Shown piece after piece: positions 28,826 through 37,667 of a stretch of DNA of 64,000 nt. Numbering within the stretch: the first letter of the stretch is position 1; the number at the start of each line of letters is the position of its first letter. The position numbers were made by a program, and so were the translations under genes. This DNA comes from Psychrobacter immobilis (lineage in GTDB: Bacteria > Pseudomonadota > Gammaproteobacteria > Pseudomonadales > Moraxellaceae), in the NCBI RefSeq assembly GCF_904846175.1, contig NZ_CAJGZM010000009.1, forward strand, positions 1-64,000, read 5' to 3'. The notes under the pieces were generated by a model. The model worked only from the letters and a program-made list of their open reading frames with translations. It was not told the origin of the DNA and made no database searches.

Positions 28826-28855
28826 GACATTATACGATGTCAAAAAACTGTACAA
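28826..28855 (-). promoter_or_regulatory. Candidate rpmE2 promoter with overlapping palindrome
   Basis: On the minus strand TTGTAC (28850-28855), 15 bp, TATAAT (28829-28834). The imperfect palindrome GACATTATACGATGTC (28826-28841, plus-strand text) covers the -10 element and could be an operator. It does not clearly match the Zur consensus I remember. Confidence 0.4.
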
Positions 28856-28861
28856 ATCACC

Positions 28862-28890
28862 AAAAAAAGCAGCCACACTGGCTGCCTTTT
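28862..28890. terminator. Terminator downstream of the small lipoprotein gene
   Basis: GCAGCC (28869-28874), 5-nt loop, GGCTGC (28880-28885). On the minus strand a T7 run (28862-28868) follows, so it should serve the gene at 28983-29417; on plus TTTTT (28887-28891) follows. It also insulates the rpmE2 promoter from that gene. Confidence 0.75.
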
Positions 28891-28970
28891 TATGGAAAAC
28901 TTATTTTTGTTATGGAAAACTTATTTTTGTTATGGAAAACTTATTTTTGTTATGGAAAAATTATTTTTAG
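28891..28970. repeat. Four-copy 20-bp tandem repeat
   Basis: Unit TATGGAAAACTTATTTTTGT is exact at 28891-28910, 28911-28930 and 28931-28950. A fourth copy (28951-28970) differs at three positions. It lies between the stop codon of the lipoprotein gene and its terminator, so it would be in the 3' untranslated part of that mRNA. There are no spacers between units, so it is not CRISPR. Confidence 0.9.
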
Positions 28971-28982
28971 AAAATTCAAAAG

Positions 28983-29417
28983 TTATTTGGTTTTTACGAT
29001 ATGCCATACGCCAAGTTTGTTATCGCCATCTTTATCACCAACCTTGGTATCATTGGCATAAAAATATAACGGCTTACCATTCATCGCCCACTGATATTTG
29101 CCATCTTCGCGTTTAAAGGCGGCAAACTGCCCTGACGCTTTAGCATTACTTGGCGCCAAAAATGCTGGCCAAGCGAGCAGACAGGCAGAGCCACATTCTG
29201 ACTTATTCATAGCATCTTTATCAAAAGTATAAAGGGTCATATGGTTGCTGGCATCAACCAACATGCCATTCTTACTGACGACTGGGGCAGTATTTTTAGT
29301 GGTCGCTTGCACATCATGCATGCCTGAATCGTCATTGCCAAACATGTTATTAAAAGTGGAACATCCGCTAAGCGCCAATGCACCAGAAATGACAGATAAC
29401 ATAAGTATGTGTTTCAT
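28983..29417 (-). CDS. Small lipoprotein with COG4315-type repeat domain
   Basis: 144 residues. The N-terminus is a lipoprotein signal peptide ending ALSGC, with Cys19. The mature part has two related segments, KNGMLVDASNHMTLYTFDKD and the later MNGKPLYFYANDTKVGD, with CGSACLLAWPAF between, as in the secreted 'lipoprotein_15' / COG4315 proteins. Function is unknown; these proteins are often near redox or copper genes in other bacteria. AAGGAAG precedes the start. The stop codon is followed by the 20-bp tandem repeats and a terminator. Confidence 0.85.
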   Translation of the reverse strand: MKHILMLSVISGALALSGCSTFNNMFGNDDSGMHDVQATTKNTAPVVSKNGMLVDASNHMTLYTFDKDAMNKSECGSACLLAWPAFLAPSNAKASGQFAAFKREDGKYQWAMNGKPLYFYANDTKVGDKDGDNKLGVWHIVKTK

Positions 29418-29976
29418 AATAACTTCCTTGTTAATATTGAAAAATTCTTTAGATTTCTTTTTGTTGTCTGTAGGTATAAACCTTAATGTATAAAATAGCT
29501 TAAGGCTGACTACAAGCGTTTTTAATATAGCATAGACATAAAGTCATTTTTTTCTATCATCATATAAATTTACAAAAGCGCATAAATATTACAAATTAAG
29601 TAAAATTTACTCTCTAATTTTATAAAAAATACTTTTCTGATTTTGTGCTTCAGTCGTCCCTCTTCTTGCTATTCATTGACAAAACTCATGCATGTATTTA
29701 CGTATTCGCCATGCCATTATTGATAGTTTATTCGTACAATAGTCAATTGAAATTAAGAATTACTACACAATAACAAATGTGCCTGTAAACGTGACTATGG
29801 CGGCTTAAGATGAATATTGAACTTAGTAGCCGTTGCACACATATCGGTAGTATTGCATTAGAAAAAACACGCTATTTAAAATATAAGCGCGGCAGGTATA
29901 AGGACTTAGAAATTGAAATTAAGAAACTTAGAAATTAAGAAACGAATTATTTAACAAAGACGCCGAGCCATTCCTG
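29418..29976. other. AT-rich spacer, lipoprotein / FAD oxidoreductase
   Basis: A 559-bp divergent promoter region. No ORF is supported. Near its right end ACTTAGAAATT (29904-29914, 29926-29936) and GAAATTAAGAAAC (29915-29927, 29931-29943) repeat in an interlocking way just before the next gene. Confidence 0.5.
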
Positions 29977-31566
29977 ATGACTGATAATAGGAATGCGATT
30001 AAGGATATAACAACGACAATGACTCATTCTGTTACGAACAATCAAGCGCCTATCACCAAACGGGTTGGTATTCTCGGTGGCGGTACAGCAGGGGCAACGA
30101 TTGCGATTCGCCTCGCAGCATTAGGGCTTGAGACTTATGTATTTGAAAAAAATACCTCGCTTATCGATGGTCCACCGATGTGTCACTTGCATGCAGGCGG
30201 CAATCTATACCGCGAAATTCCTGACGAAGATTGCGTCGCCCTGCTCAAACAATGTATTGATATTTTACGTCTTTATCCTTATACCATCGATGTACGTCCA
30301 ACGGTATTTGCCGTGCCAACCCGCGATGAAGGCTTGCCTGAAGACTTGCTACCACGCCTTGATATCTTGACCGCTGCTTATCGTGAGCTTATCGCCGAAG
30401 ATGCTAACAATAAAGTACTCGGCGAGCCTGAAAATTACTATCAACTCTACAGCCATGAACAACTGATTGCGCTATCTGAGCGCGAGCAAGTTGCGGTGCC
30501 GCGCACGGTTGACGAATGGATGATACCGGTCGCTAAGTATTTGGATTTAAATAAGGTTAAATTTCCGCTGATTGTCGTGCAAGAATATGGCTGGAATATC
30601 TTCCGCTTAGCGGCTTCTGCGCAATTGGCTTTAGAAGGCTATGAGCATGCGCATGTCTTTACCGATACGCAGGTTAAGCAAGTCATGCCTGTCGATTGTG
30701 AAAACTGCTCAAACGCTGACCACCATGTCACTAAATGGCGTATTGATTATCAACAAGCGGCCAGCTCTGACATTGAACTTGAAACCGAAGTCAAAACTGA
30801 ATCTATCGAAGTCGATTACTTAATCAACGCTTGCGGCTTTCGCACGGGCGTTATCGACGATATGGTCGGCGTCAAAGTCACACGCATGGTCGAGTTTAAG
30901 TCCTCTTATATTACCCACTGGAATGACACTGGCGGACAGATACCAGAGATTATCGTTTATGGCGAGCGCGGAACCCCTGAAGGCATGGCGCAGCTAACGC
31001 CTTATCCAGGTGGCTATTTTCAAATACATGGCATGAGTAAATTTATCACCTTATTTGATGATGGTTTGGTCGCCTCTAACAAAGACAGCGCCCAACCTGA
31101 ATTGCCGTCCCAATACCTGCATTATATCGAAGATGGCTGGGATAAAGCACCGCTACAAGCGCGCAGCCAGCAAGCGATTGATTATGTGGCTGAATTTGTG
31201 CCGACCTTTCATAGCGCGCGTACGGTCGGTAATGCGCTATATGGTGGTCAGCAAATTCCTGGTCAAGACGATACTTTGCGGGTGGCTGATGTGAGCTTGT
31301 ATTCCAATATTCGCTATGCGCGGGCGGAAAACGTCAAAGCCTCATCGACGCTGATTGCTGCTGATCAAATTGTCGATGAATTGACTGAACTTGGTTTAAT
31401 TGATAATAATATGCCAGAAAACAGTCAGCGTCATGCGCATGAGTGGGCGTATTTGGCAAAGAACGATAGCGTAGCGATTGATAAAGTCGCGCGTCATTTG
31501 GCACAAGAACGCGGCTTTCCATTAGCAATGGCAGGCGTAAATCATGGTATTCATGAGACGAGTTAA
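29977..31566 (+). CDS. FAD-dependent oxidoreductase
   Basis: 529 residues. The dinucleotide-binding motif GILGGGTAGATIAIRLAALG with a following acidic residue in YVFEK sits at about residue 31-58, as in FAD-binding Rossmann proteins. A second segment, YLINACGFRTGVIDD, resembles the central FAD-domain motif. The C-terminus (VSLYSNIRYARAENVKASSTLIAADQIVDEL) closes the FAD domain. I do not recognise the substrate. About 20 residues before the motif are Thr/Asn-rich; the first ATG has a weak ribosome-binding site and a second ATG at 30019 is an alternative start. It stands alone and ends at a very strong terminator. Confidence 0.82.
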   Translation: MTDNRNAIKDITTTMTHSVTNNQAPITKRVGILGGGTAGATIAIRLAALGLETYVFEKNTSLIDGPPMCHLHAGGNLYREIPDEDCVALLKQCIDILRLYPYTIDVRPTVFAVPTRDEGLPEDLLPRLDILTAAYRELIAEDANNKVLGEPENYYQLYSHEQLIALSEREQVAVPRTVDEWMIPVAKYLDLNKVKFPLIVVQEYGWNIFRLAASAQLALEGYEHAHVFTDTQVKQVMPVDCENCSNADHHVTKWRIDYQQAASSDIELETEVKTESIEVDYLINACGFRTGVIDDMVGVKVTRMVEFKSSYITHWNDTGGQIPEIIVYGERGTPEGMAQLTPYPGGYFQIHGMSKFITLFDDGLVASNKDSAQPELPSQYLHYIEDGWDKAPLQARSQQAIDYVAEFVPTFHSARTVGNALYGGQQIPGQDDTLRVADVSLYSNIRYARAENVKASSTLIAADQIVDELTELGLIDNNMPENSQRHAHEWAYLAKNDSVAIDKVARHLAQERGFPLAMAGVNHGIHETS

Positions 31567-31595
31567 AATGATTTAAATGTTAATAAAGTTAAAAC

Positions 31596-31640
31596 AAAAA
31601 AGGAGAGAAGGGCTAACGATAAGCCCTTCTCTCCTTTTTT
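31596..31640. terminator. Very strong bidirectional terminator
   Basis: A perfect 19-bp stem (31596-31614 and 31622-31640) with a 7-nt loop; the stem ends are A6 and T6. It serves the convergent FAD oxidoreductase and LOG-family genes. Confidence 0.9.
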
Positions 31641-31674
31641 ATGTAAAAACAGTATATATTAGCGCTTAGTTCGC

Positions 31675-32352
31675 TTAATTACCGGCCATTTTTTCGGTAT
31701 CGACCGCGCCCTCTATGGTTACCACTGTTTTTAGCATATCAATCGCTTCACTAATGCTATTACAAACGACCAGACGCTCAAGGTCTTCTTGCTTCATAAA
31801 GCCTTGGTCAGCCGTATATTTTAAATGCTCAATCATACGGTCATAGAAACCATTGATATTAAGAATAATCATCGGTTTTTCGTGCTGATATAACTGACGC
31901 CATGTGGCAATTTCCATAATTTCTTCCAGCGTGCCAAGCCCGCCCGGCAAGGTAATAAAAGCATCGGCATATTCTGCCATCACCGTTTTACGGGTGTGCA
32001 TGGTATCGGTCAAATGCAGGCGGGTCAGCTGCTCATGGGCAATCTCGTGCTTCAGCATAAAGGTTGGAATCACACCGACCGCTTGCGCGCCGCCTTGGAT
32101 GACTTCATCTGCCACTGCGCCCATCAACCCGATGCTCGCGCCGCCGTAGACCAAACCCATGCCATTATCGGCGAGCTCACGACCAAGCTCACGCGCTGCC
32201 TGCTCGTAAACTTCATTATTGCCCAAACGCGAACCACAATAAACCGCTACCAACGGCATCGTTAGCATTGATTTATCCACGGCTTTTTCAATATTGGTAA
32301 TATCTTGACTGGTAATGACTTCATAAGTGTCATTGTTAATTTTCATTTGCAT
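31675..32352 (-). CDS. LOG family (TIGR00730) protein, nucleotide phosphoribohydrolase-like
   Basis: 225 residues. The family signature PGGLGTLEE (136-144) is present, with MPLVAVYCGSR near residue 32 and GLVYGGASIGLMG (66-78). LOG proteins cleave nucleoside 5'-monophosphates (originally cytokinin riboside monophosphates) to base and ribose 5-phosphate. Most relatives begin at the VAVYCGSR region, so this one has an extra N-terminal stretch of about 30 residues; the AAGGAAG before the first ATG supports it. It is a single gene between two terminators or spacers. Confidence 0.9.
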   Translation of the reverse strand: MQMKINNDTYEVITSQDITNIEKAVDKSMLTMPLVAVYCGSRLGNNEVYEQAARELGRELADNGMGLVYGGASIGLMGAVADEVIQGGAQAVGVIPTFMLKHEIAHEQLTRLHLTDTMHTRKTVMAEYADAFITLPGGLGTLEEIMEIATWRQLYQHEKPMIILNINGFYDRMIEHLKYTADQGFMKQEDLERLVVCNSISEAIDMLKTVVTIEGAVDTEKMAGN

Positions 32353-32534
32353 ATAACTTCCTTAATTTTTATAGCGATTTTTTCTTAAATACATCTTTAT
32401 TAAATAATGTGCTATTGAATACCTAGCTATTAAAACACGTTTATTCATGCGTGTTGGTTTGTTGATGTGTGTTCATTGGTCAAAATAAATACTGATTAAT
32501 ATTTTGTTGGAAAATAGTGCTCAAAACAAACTGC

Positions 32535-32584
32535 ATAGAACCTGCTTATAGAACCTGCTTATAGAACCTGCTTATAGAACTTAG
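32535..32584. repeat. 13-bp tandem repeat
   Basis: ATAGAACCTGCTT is repeated exactly at 32535-32547, 32548-32560 and 32561-32573; a partial copy ends near 32584. Confidence 0.85.
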
Positions 32585-32729
32585 AAGTCATTTTCACCTA
32601 CATTCCTCACCTAAGATTTATTTTACCATAAGCGGTGTTGTAACTCGGTCATCATGCGGTTATCACAGAGTTATGCTATAGATTAAATTAATCGCAGCTT
32701 GATGATGACATTGCTTGACACTGATTATT

Positions 32730-32757
32730 AAACCCTCAGCGCACATCAAGGGTTTTT
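32730..32757 (+). terminator. Orphan terminator-like hairpin
   Basis: AAACCCT (32730-32736) pairs with AGGGTTT (32749-32755) and is followed on plus by TTTTTG. No plus-strand gene lies upstream in this gap. It could end a small RNA or act as an attenuator 74 bp before the hydrolase gene. Confidence 0.45.
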
Positions 32758-32830
32758 GTTTACCCAAAGCGCTGACTTATAAAAAAGCACTTACTCATAA
32801 AAGACGACAAAAATACATTAAGGTAAAACC

Positions 32831-33721
32831 ATGGAAAATACGCACAATCAAATAGATATTTATGCCCTGAGCATCATGACTGATCGCAATCGGGCATTGG
32901 CAGCGACCGTTTACCACCCTAAAGATGAGGTGAAAACAGCGGTCATGATCGCGCCAGCCACCGGTATCAAACGTCAGTTTTATCACAATTTTGCCACTTA
33001 TTTAGCAGCCAGTGGCTTTGGTGTCCTAACCTTTGATAATGAAGGTATCGGTGAATCGCTTAACTCTGATTTGTCTAAATGTGACGCCTCTTTAATCAGC
33101 TGGGGTCGCCATGATATGCCAGCCGTTCTTGATGCCTTGCAAGACGAATTTTCCGATGCGAACTACCATTTGATTGGTCATAGCGCCGGTGGTCAGCTGA
33201 TAGGTTTGATGCCAAATTATAAGGCGCTTACTTCGGTCTTCAATGTCGCATGCTCATCAGGGCAAATTAAAAATATGGACATGCCTTATAAGCTTAAAGC
33301 GATGGGTTTTATGGATGCCTTTATTCCACTCACCAATTTAACGTTCGGCTATACCCCAGCGGATAAAATCGGTATGGGCGAGCCACTACCACGCGGCGTT
33401 GCTCGTCAATGGCGTGAGTGGTGCAATGGCGCAGGCTATATCAAGACCGCTTTTGGCAAAAGTATTCATACTCATTTTTATGATGAAATTGACATGCCAG
33501 CATTGTGGCTCGGCTTTAGCGATGATGAGATTGCCAATAGCAAAAATATCGATGATATGATTCGCGTCTTTAGCAAAATGCCGGTTGAAAAACGCTTTTT
33601 TGAGCCAGAAGAATTTGGCTTAAATAGTATCGGTCATATGCGCTATTTTAATAGCAAAACCAACGCTAAAGCCCCGCAGCTTTGGCAAATGGCAGTCGAT
33701 TGGCTAGCTAAGCAGCAATAG
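32831..33721 (+). CDS. Cytoplasmic alpha/beta hydrolase
   Basis: 296 residues, no signal peptide. Motifs: MIAPATGIKRQFY (39-51), TFDNEGIGES, and the nucleophile elbow GHSAG (116-120, Ser118). A candidate acid is in GFSDDEIA and a catalytic His in NSIGHMRYF. It resembles the COG4757 group of predicted hydrolases, whose substrates are unknown. AAGG precedes the ATG. It is convergent with exoX, about 40 bp apart. Confidence 0.87.
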   Translation: MENTHNQIDIYALSIMTDRNRALAATVYHPKDEVKTAVMIAPATGIKRQFYHNFATYLAASGFGVLTFDNEGIGESLNSDLSKCDASLISWGRHDMPAVLDALQDEFSDANYHLIGHSAGGQLIGLMPNYKALTSVFNVACSSGQIKNMDMPYKLKAMGFMDAFIPLTNLTFGYTPADKIGMGEPLPRGVARQWREWCNGAGYIKTAFGKSIHTHFYDEIDMPALWLGFSDDEIANSKNIDDMIRVFSKMPVEKRFFEPEEFGLNSIGHMRYFNSKTNAKAPQLWQMAVDWLAKQQ

Positions 33722-33760
33722 CTCTAGTTTTTTAATTTATTGAAGCGTAAATACATCTAT

Positions 33761-34450
33761 TTAGTCTTGCGTATTTTTTGCTGCCTGTTCTGCTTTGACA
33801 CGCTTGGTCAAGGCCGAATAAAGCGACGGCTGCATATTATGGATGTTACCCAGCATCCATTTTACGTAGCTAATTGGCACGTCTTTAATCGGCATGCCCT
33901 TATGTTTACCAAAGGGCATTTTGCTCACCGGATTGGCTTTATTAGCGATAGCGTGAGCTGCCGAAAAATCTGTCGGCGCAATTGCTAGGCGCTCGCAGCA
34001 CGCCTGATAAAGCAGATAACACATACGTGCATCACCTAGCGCATCATGAGCAGCAATCGTCATTCTGCTTGCTTCCCCTTTACCCAATAACTGCTCGATG
34101 CATTTAGATTGACCGTAAGCACTCCACTCTGGAAATGCCACGCGCGCCAGCCGCACCGTACATATCAGCTTAGCAGACGGACTGCCAATCACCCGCCAAT
34201 CAAAGCGTACATTATGCCCAATCAGATACTGCGGCAGCTCAAACGCATCCAGCTCAAAGCGCTCAAGACCTGCGACATCGTCATCGGTGATGCCATGAAT
34301 TCTAATGACAACTGGTGATATTGAGCGCCCACTATTAAAATATTTCATCCACTCAAATCCCGTCGCTACATTAATAGTCGCCACTTGAATCGGACGCGGA
34401 TCACGGCCTTGGTCGGTTTCGGTATCGATAATCAGCGCAGTGTCAGTCAT
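33761..34450 (-). CDS. exoX: Exodeoxyribonuclease X-like DEDDh exonuclease
   Basis: 229 residues. The 3'-5' exonuclease domain has all DEDDh residues: Asp9 and Glu11 (IIDTET), Asp84 (GHNVRFDWRVI), His135 and Asp140 (AAHDALGDA). The C-terminal segment MPFGKHKGMPIKDVPISYVK (about 178-197) is the DUF3820-type domain seen at the end of E. coli ExoX (about 220 residues). Same architecture, so ExoX is the best call; it would degrade single-stranded DNA in repair. The start has no strong ribosome-binding site. Confidence 0.85.
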   Translation of the reverse strand: MTDTALIIDTETDQGRDPRPIQVATINVATGFEWMKYFNSGRSISPVVIRIHGITDDDVAGLERFELDAFELPQYLIGHNVRFDWRVIGSPSAKLICTVRLARVAFPEWSAYGQSKCIEQLLGKGEASRMTIAAHDALGDARMCYLLYQACCERLAIAPTDFSAAHAIANKANPVSKMPFGKHKGMPIKDVPISYVKWMLGNIHNMQPSLYSALTKRVKAEQAAKNTQD

Positions 34451-34687
34451 AGAGGTTTAGCCATAATTATTTAAACACAGTTATTTGAAGCCAATTACTT
34501 ACAAAAAGGTATTTCGTGATAGACAGCAATATTGATGTTTTTAACAAACTTTAAAAATATGTAGATTTTAAAAGCAACGTTACATTTATGGGGATAAAAA
34601 TTAGAGATAACAATGGCATACAAAGAATAGAGACCTTAACTCTTATACTATCTATCAGCGTTTATTTAAAAAAATAAAGAGATATCG

Positions 34688-35296
34688 ATGCTAGCAGATG
34701 ACAATAACCCGCAGCCAAATTCAAATTCAAAACCAACCTTTTTACGGCGTGTATTCAGCGTATTCATCAAGGCAGCTGTATTATTGATGCTGTTATTTAT
34801 ATTTGACAAGCTCTTACCGAGTATCAGTCAACAAACTCAGTCGTTTGTGATGGCAAAATGGCAACAGCTCAGTTTATTACAACAAGAATTACCCACAGAA
34901 AACAGTCTGCCCTCGCCATTACCAGCACAGCACCTAACCGATACATGGGGCGCTGCGCGTAGCCAAGGTCGCTCTCACGAAGGCATCGATATATTTGCCA
35001 AGCGAGGTACGCCGATACAGACAACGACACAAGGCATCGTCAGTAAAGTCGGTGAAAATACGTTAGGCGGTCGCGTGGTGTTCATCATTGGACCGGGCGG
35101 CGCAGGACATTATTATGCGCATCTAGAGGATTATGCCGATATTAGCCCGAACGACTGGATCAATACCGGCGATATCATCGGTTACGTCGGCGACAGTGGT
35201 AATGCCAAAGGTACGCCGCCGCACGTCCATTACGGGATTTATATCAATGGCAGCGCGGTCAACCCCTATCCTTTGCTACAAAAGCCTGAAAGCTAA
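34688..35296 (+). CDS. M23 family metallopeptidase, membrane-anchored
   Basis: 202 residues. One transmembrane helix near the N-terminus (about 24-43, [20 protein letters not shown]) should place the rest in the periplasm. The LytM/M23 domain has all zinc and catalytic positions: His97 and Asp101 (SHEGIDIF), His145 (YYAHLE) and H179-V-H181 (PPHVHYG). With an intact site it is likely an active murein endopeptidase, in contrast to degenerate activators such as EnvC. Only a short linker separates helix and domain. It is convergent with dtd. Confidence 0.9.
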   Translation: MLADDNNPQPNSNSKPTFLRRVFSVFIKAAVLLMLLFIFDKLLPSISQQTQSFVMAKWQQLSLLQQELPTENSLPSPLPAQHLTDTWGAARSQGRSHEGIDIFAKRGTPIQTTTQGIVSKVGENTLGGRVVFIIGPGGAGHYYAHLEDYADISPNDWINTGDIIGYVGDSGNAKGTPPHVHYGIYINGSAVNPYPLLQKPES

Positions 35297-35308
35297 TTTT
35301 TAGTTTTT

Positions 35309-35385
35309 AAAACTTTAACGTCTAAAACTTTAGCCTCTAAAATATTAAGCTTGTAAAAATCAAGCTTGTAAAACGTTAAACCTCT
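35309..35385. repeat. Degenerate 15-16-bp tandem repeat
   Basis: Five related units (35309-35323, 35324-35338, 35339-35354, 35355-35369, 35370-35385) based on AAAACTTTAACGTCT. They fill the gap between the M23 gene and dtd, which has no clear terminator. Confidence 0.7.
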
Positions 35386-35836
35386 AAACTTCCAATAAAA
35401 AATTTAACGGTCCATCGTTGATACTTGCCACTTGCATATCAGCGCCAAACTCACCAGTTGCTACATTAGGATGTTGGGTTTTGGCGTAATTCACTAATTG
35501 CTCAAATAAAACTTGCGCGGCATAGGGTGCCATTGCTCCGCCAAAGTCAGGACGGCGACCCTTATCGGTTTTTGCCATTAAGGTAAATTGTGAGACCAAT
35601 AATAAGCCACCACCTACTTGCTGGACATTTTTATCCAATTTACCAAACTTAGCAGGGTCATCATCATTATCAAAAATGCGATAAGTGAGGATTTTATCAA
35701 TCATACGCTGCGCACTTTGCAGATTATCATCATGACCTAAGCCAATATAGGCCAATAGGCCATGCTCAATCTCACCAACGCAGTGCGCATCGACAGTGAC
35801 ACTCACACGGTGCACCCTTTGTATCAGTGCTCTCAT
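35384..35836 (-). CDS. dtd: D-aminoacyl-tRNA deacylase
   Basis: 150 residues, usual for Dtd (about 145). It removes D-amino acids (and glycine) mischarged onto tRNA. Motifs: MRALIQRVHRVSVTVD at the N-terminus, GGGLLLVSQFTLMAKT with the SQFTL signature, and the C-terminal NDGPLNF (the GP motif with cis-proline). AAGGCC precedes the start. It is divergent from psd with 129 bp between. Confidence 0.96.
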   Translation of the reverse strand: MRALIQRVHRVSVTVDAHCVGEIEHGLLAYIGLGHDDNLQSAQRMIDKILTYRIFDNDDDPAKFGKLDKNVQQVGGGLLLVSQFTLMAKTDKGRRPDFGGAMAPYAAQVLFEQLVNYAKTQHPNVATGEFGADMQVASINDGPLNFLLEV

Positions 35837-35965
35837 TTACGGCCTTCCTTATTTATAAATAGCTTACAGTTTATGGCCATACAACAATACCCTGACCATG
35901 ATAAAATACCGCCATTAACTTGCCTAATTAATTATTACATCAAACCCTATTTTGGTAGCCTCATT

Positions 35966-36802
35966 ATGAATTTATTTGCCACCCTTCAACAATTTGTGCC
36001 GCAGCAGCAGTTGAGTAAAGTCGCTGGACGTTTGGCCGCCAGCCGCCATCCTTATGTCAAACGCACCTTTATCCGCAGTTTTGCCAAAGCTTATAATGTG
36101 AGCTTAGATGAATACGAGCGCCAAAGCTTTAACGCTTATGAAAGCTTTAATGACTTTTTTACCCGTGAGCTAAAAGACGACGCGCGTATCATCGATAGCA
36201 GCGCAAACGGCATTGTCAGTCCTGCCGATGGCGTTATTTCACAGTTAGGGCAAATCCGCGACCATAAATTGCTGCAAGCCAAAGGTCGTGACTATGACAT
36301 CGGACAATTACTGGCCAATAGCGAAGAGGGCAGCTATTTTGCGGATGGTAGCTTTGCGACTGTATATCTAGCACCTAGTAACTATCACCGCGTACACATG
36401 CCATTTGCTGGTACGTTGACCAAAACCCGTTATGTACCGGGCACGCTATTTTCTGTCAATAATACCACGGCGGCAAATGTGCCTGATTTGTTTGCCCGTA
36501 ACGAGCGTTTGGTTTGTTTGTTTGACACAGAATACGGCAAAGCAGCAGTTGTAATGGTTGGGGCAATGATTGTCGCTGGTATCGAAACGGTAGCGACTGG
36601 CAAAATCAGTCGCACTGAGGAAATTCAAGAAGCCGAGCACAATATGAGCTTTGCAAAGGGTGATGAGCTTGGACGCTTTTATTTAGGCTCGACCGCGATT
36701 GTAGTACTACCAAAAGGCGCAAAAGCCGATTGGCAAGATAACATGCAAGCCAATAGCGTGGTACAAATGGGACAATTATTAGGTGTTGCTAACGCTAAAT
36801 AA
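35966..36802 (+). CDS. psd: Phosphatidylserine decarboxylase
   Basis: 278 residues from the family-like start MNLFATLQQFVPQQQLSKVAG. The frame is open for another 68 codons upstream and crosses into the antisense of dtd, so I trimmed it. Motifs: PADGVISQLG (Asp88), YHRVHMP (His144), LFARNERL and the self-cleavage site LGST (240-243), in which Ser242 becomes the pyruvoyl group. It is a membrane-associated proenzyme that makes phosphatidylethanolamine. The ribosome-binding site is weak. Confidence 0.96.
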   Translation: MNLFATLQQFVPQQQLSKVAGRLAASRHPYVKRTFIRSFAKAYNVSLDEYERQSFNAYESFNDFFTRELKDDARIIDSSANGIVSPADGVISQLGQIRDHKLLQAKGRDYDIGQLLANSEEGSYFADGSFATVYLAPSNYHRVHMPFAGTLTKTRYVPGTLFSVNNTTAANVPDLFARNERLVCLFDTEYGKAAVVMVGAMIVAGIETVATGKISRTEEIQEAEHNMSFAKGDELGRFYLGSTAIVVLPKGAKADWQDNMQANSVVQMGQLLGVANAK

Positions 36803-36825
36803 AACCGCTGTTTAATGCTACAAAC

Positions 36826-36870
36826 AAAAGCCCAATTAAGTATAAATCATTATGCTTAATTGGGCTTTTT
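36826..36870. terminator. Bidirectional terminator, psd / DUF1287 gene
   Basis: A 15-bp stem, arms AAAAGCCCAATTAAG (36826-36840) and CTTAATTGGGCTTTT (36855-36869), followed by T. The stem reads as a terminator on both strands. Confidence 0.85.
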
Positions 36871-36919
36871 AATGAGAGTTATGGTTTCGTCGTAAGATAG
36901 CGGCTAATAAGGAAAGTAG

Positions 36920-37525
36920 CTAATAACGAAAGTGCTTGTGTATAGGATAAGCATAAAGGACATTTTCTTCTTGCGTACCGCGGCCGATATTATGAATAAT
37001 CAACGGCGTACCATCAGCAGCTGCTTTGTCTGATACGATACCTATATGCGGCAAGTTACCATTGGGCAAGCGCCACGTTACAATATCTCCGACTTGAAAG
37101 CTGTCTTTATCAGTGACTGATAACGACTGCCCATGCTGCACAAAAAATACCTCAAGATTGGGCACACGGCGATGATCGATATTTTTATCCGTTGACTTTA
37201 AGCCCCATATTTTCGGATAGGCAGACCAATTTGACTTCATGTCATGATTGACCAACTGCTGCAAATCTACATTTTGCAAACGATAAGCGCGAATAATCAC
37301 ATCGGTACAGACGCCGGTCTTTATTGCTACATCGCCACGCGGAAATTCCAGCTTACGGTAAGTAGGGTCATAGCTCACTGTGATACCGATCTGCTTTTTG
37401 GCATCGTGTGCCAATTTATCACCATCGCTGACAGGAGCAAGCGCTTGCACCATTTGCGCTAATCCCAGCATGCTGACAAAGGCTAGCGATTTGCACAACG
37501 TTTTATAGTTTTTAAATAAGTGCAT
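36920..37525 (-). CDS. DUF1287 family exported protein
   Basis: 201 residues. An N-terminal signal peptide ends near AQALA. The mature chain matches the DUF1287 family (E. coli YijF): IGITVSYDPTYRKLEFPRGD, TGVCTDVIIRAYR, DHRRVPNLEVFF, VGDIVTWRLPNGNLPHIGI and LIIHNIGRGTQEE. The conserved Cys in TGVCTDV and His in LPHIGIV suggest a papain-like (NlpC/P60-related) catalytic pair, which is an inference. Function is not established. AGAGAGG precedes the start. Confidence 0.88.
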   Translation of the reverse strand: MHLFKNYKTLCKSLAFVSMLGLAQMVQALAPVSDGDKLAHDAKKQIGITVSYDPTYRKLEFPRGDVAIKTGVCTDVIIRAYRLQNVDLQQLVNHDMKSNWSAYPKIWGLKSTDKNIDHRRVPNLEVFFVQHGQSLSVTDKDSFQVGDIVTWRLPNGNLPHIGIVSDKAAADGTPLIIHNIGRGTQEENVLYAYPIHKHFRY

Positions 37526-37667
37526 GTAGCCTCTCTGTTATTACTGACCCCACTGTTCAATATAAAGGCTTTAGACGGCGTCAACCATTGCGAATCAGTA
37601 ACGAGGTGACGCGATCAAACGACAACGCTATTAAATGAAAAGTCTAGCAACCAAATTCGGTATCAAT

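Larger units (their letters stand above)
32353..32830. other. Spacer with tandem repeat and orphan hairpin
   Basis: 478 bp between divergent genes. It holds the 13-bp tandem repeat (32535-32584) and a plus-strand terminator-like hairpin (32730-32757) that no upstream plus-strand gene explains. No ORF is supported. Confidence 0.5.

Noticed and set aside
28891-28970. CRISPR-like repeat array
   Set aside because: Units are directly adjacent with no spacers, and no cas gene is near. It is a plain tandem repeat.
28776-28970. Plus-strand ORF reading through the tandem repeat (FVMENLFLLW pattern)
   Set aside because: The repeated peptide only reflects the DNA repeat; no ribosome-binding site, and it crosses a terminator.
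23502-33721. Gene duplication among the alpha/beta hydrolases (14870, 23502, 32831)
   Set aside because: Their catalytic motifs and N-termini differ clearly (HGGSW/GHSAG, THSGG, GHSAG without signal peptide), so they are not recent copies.
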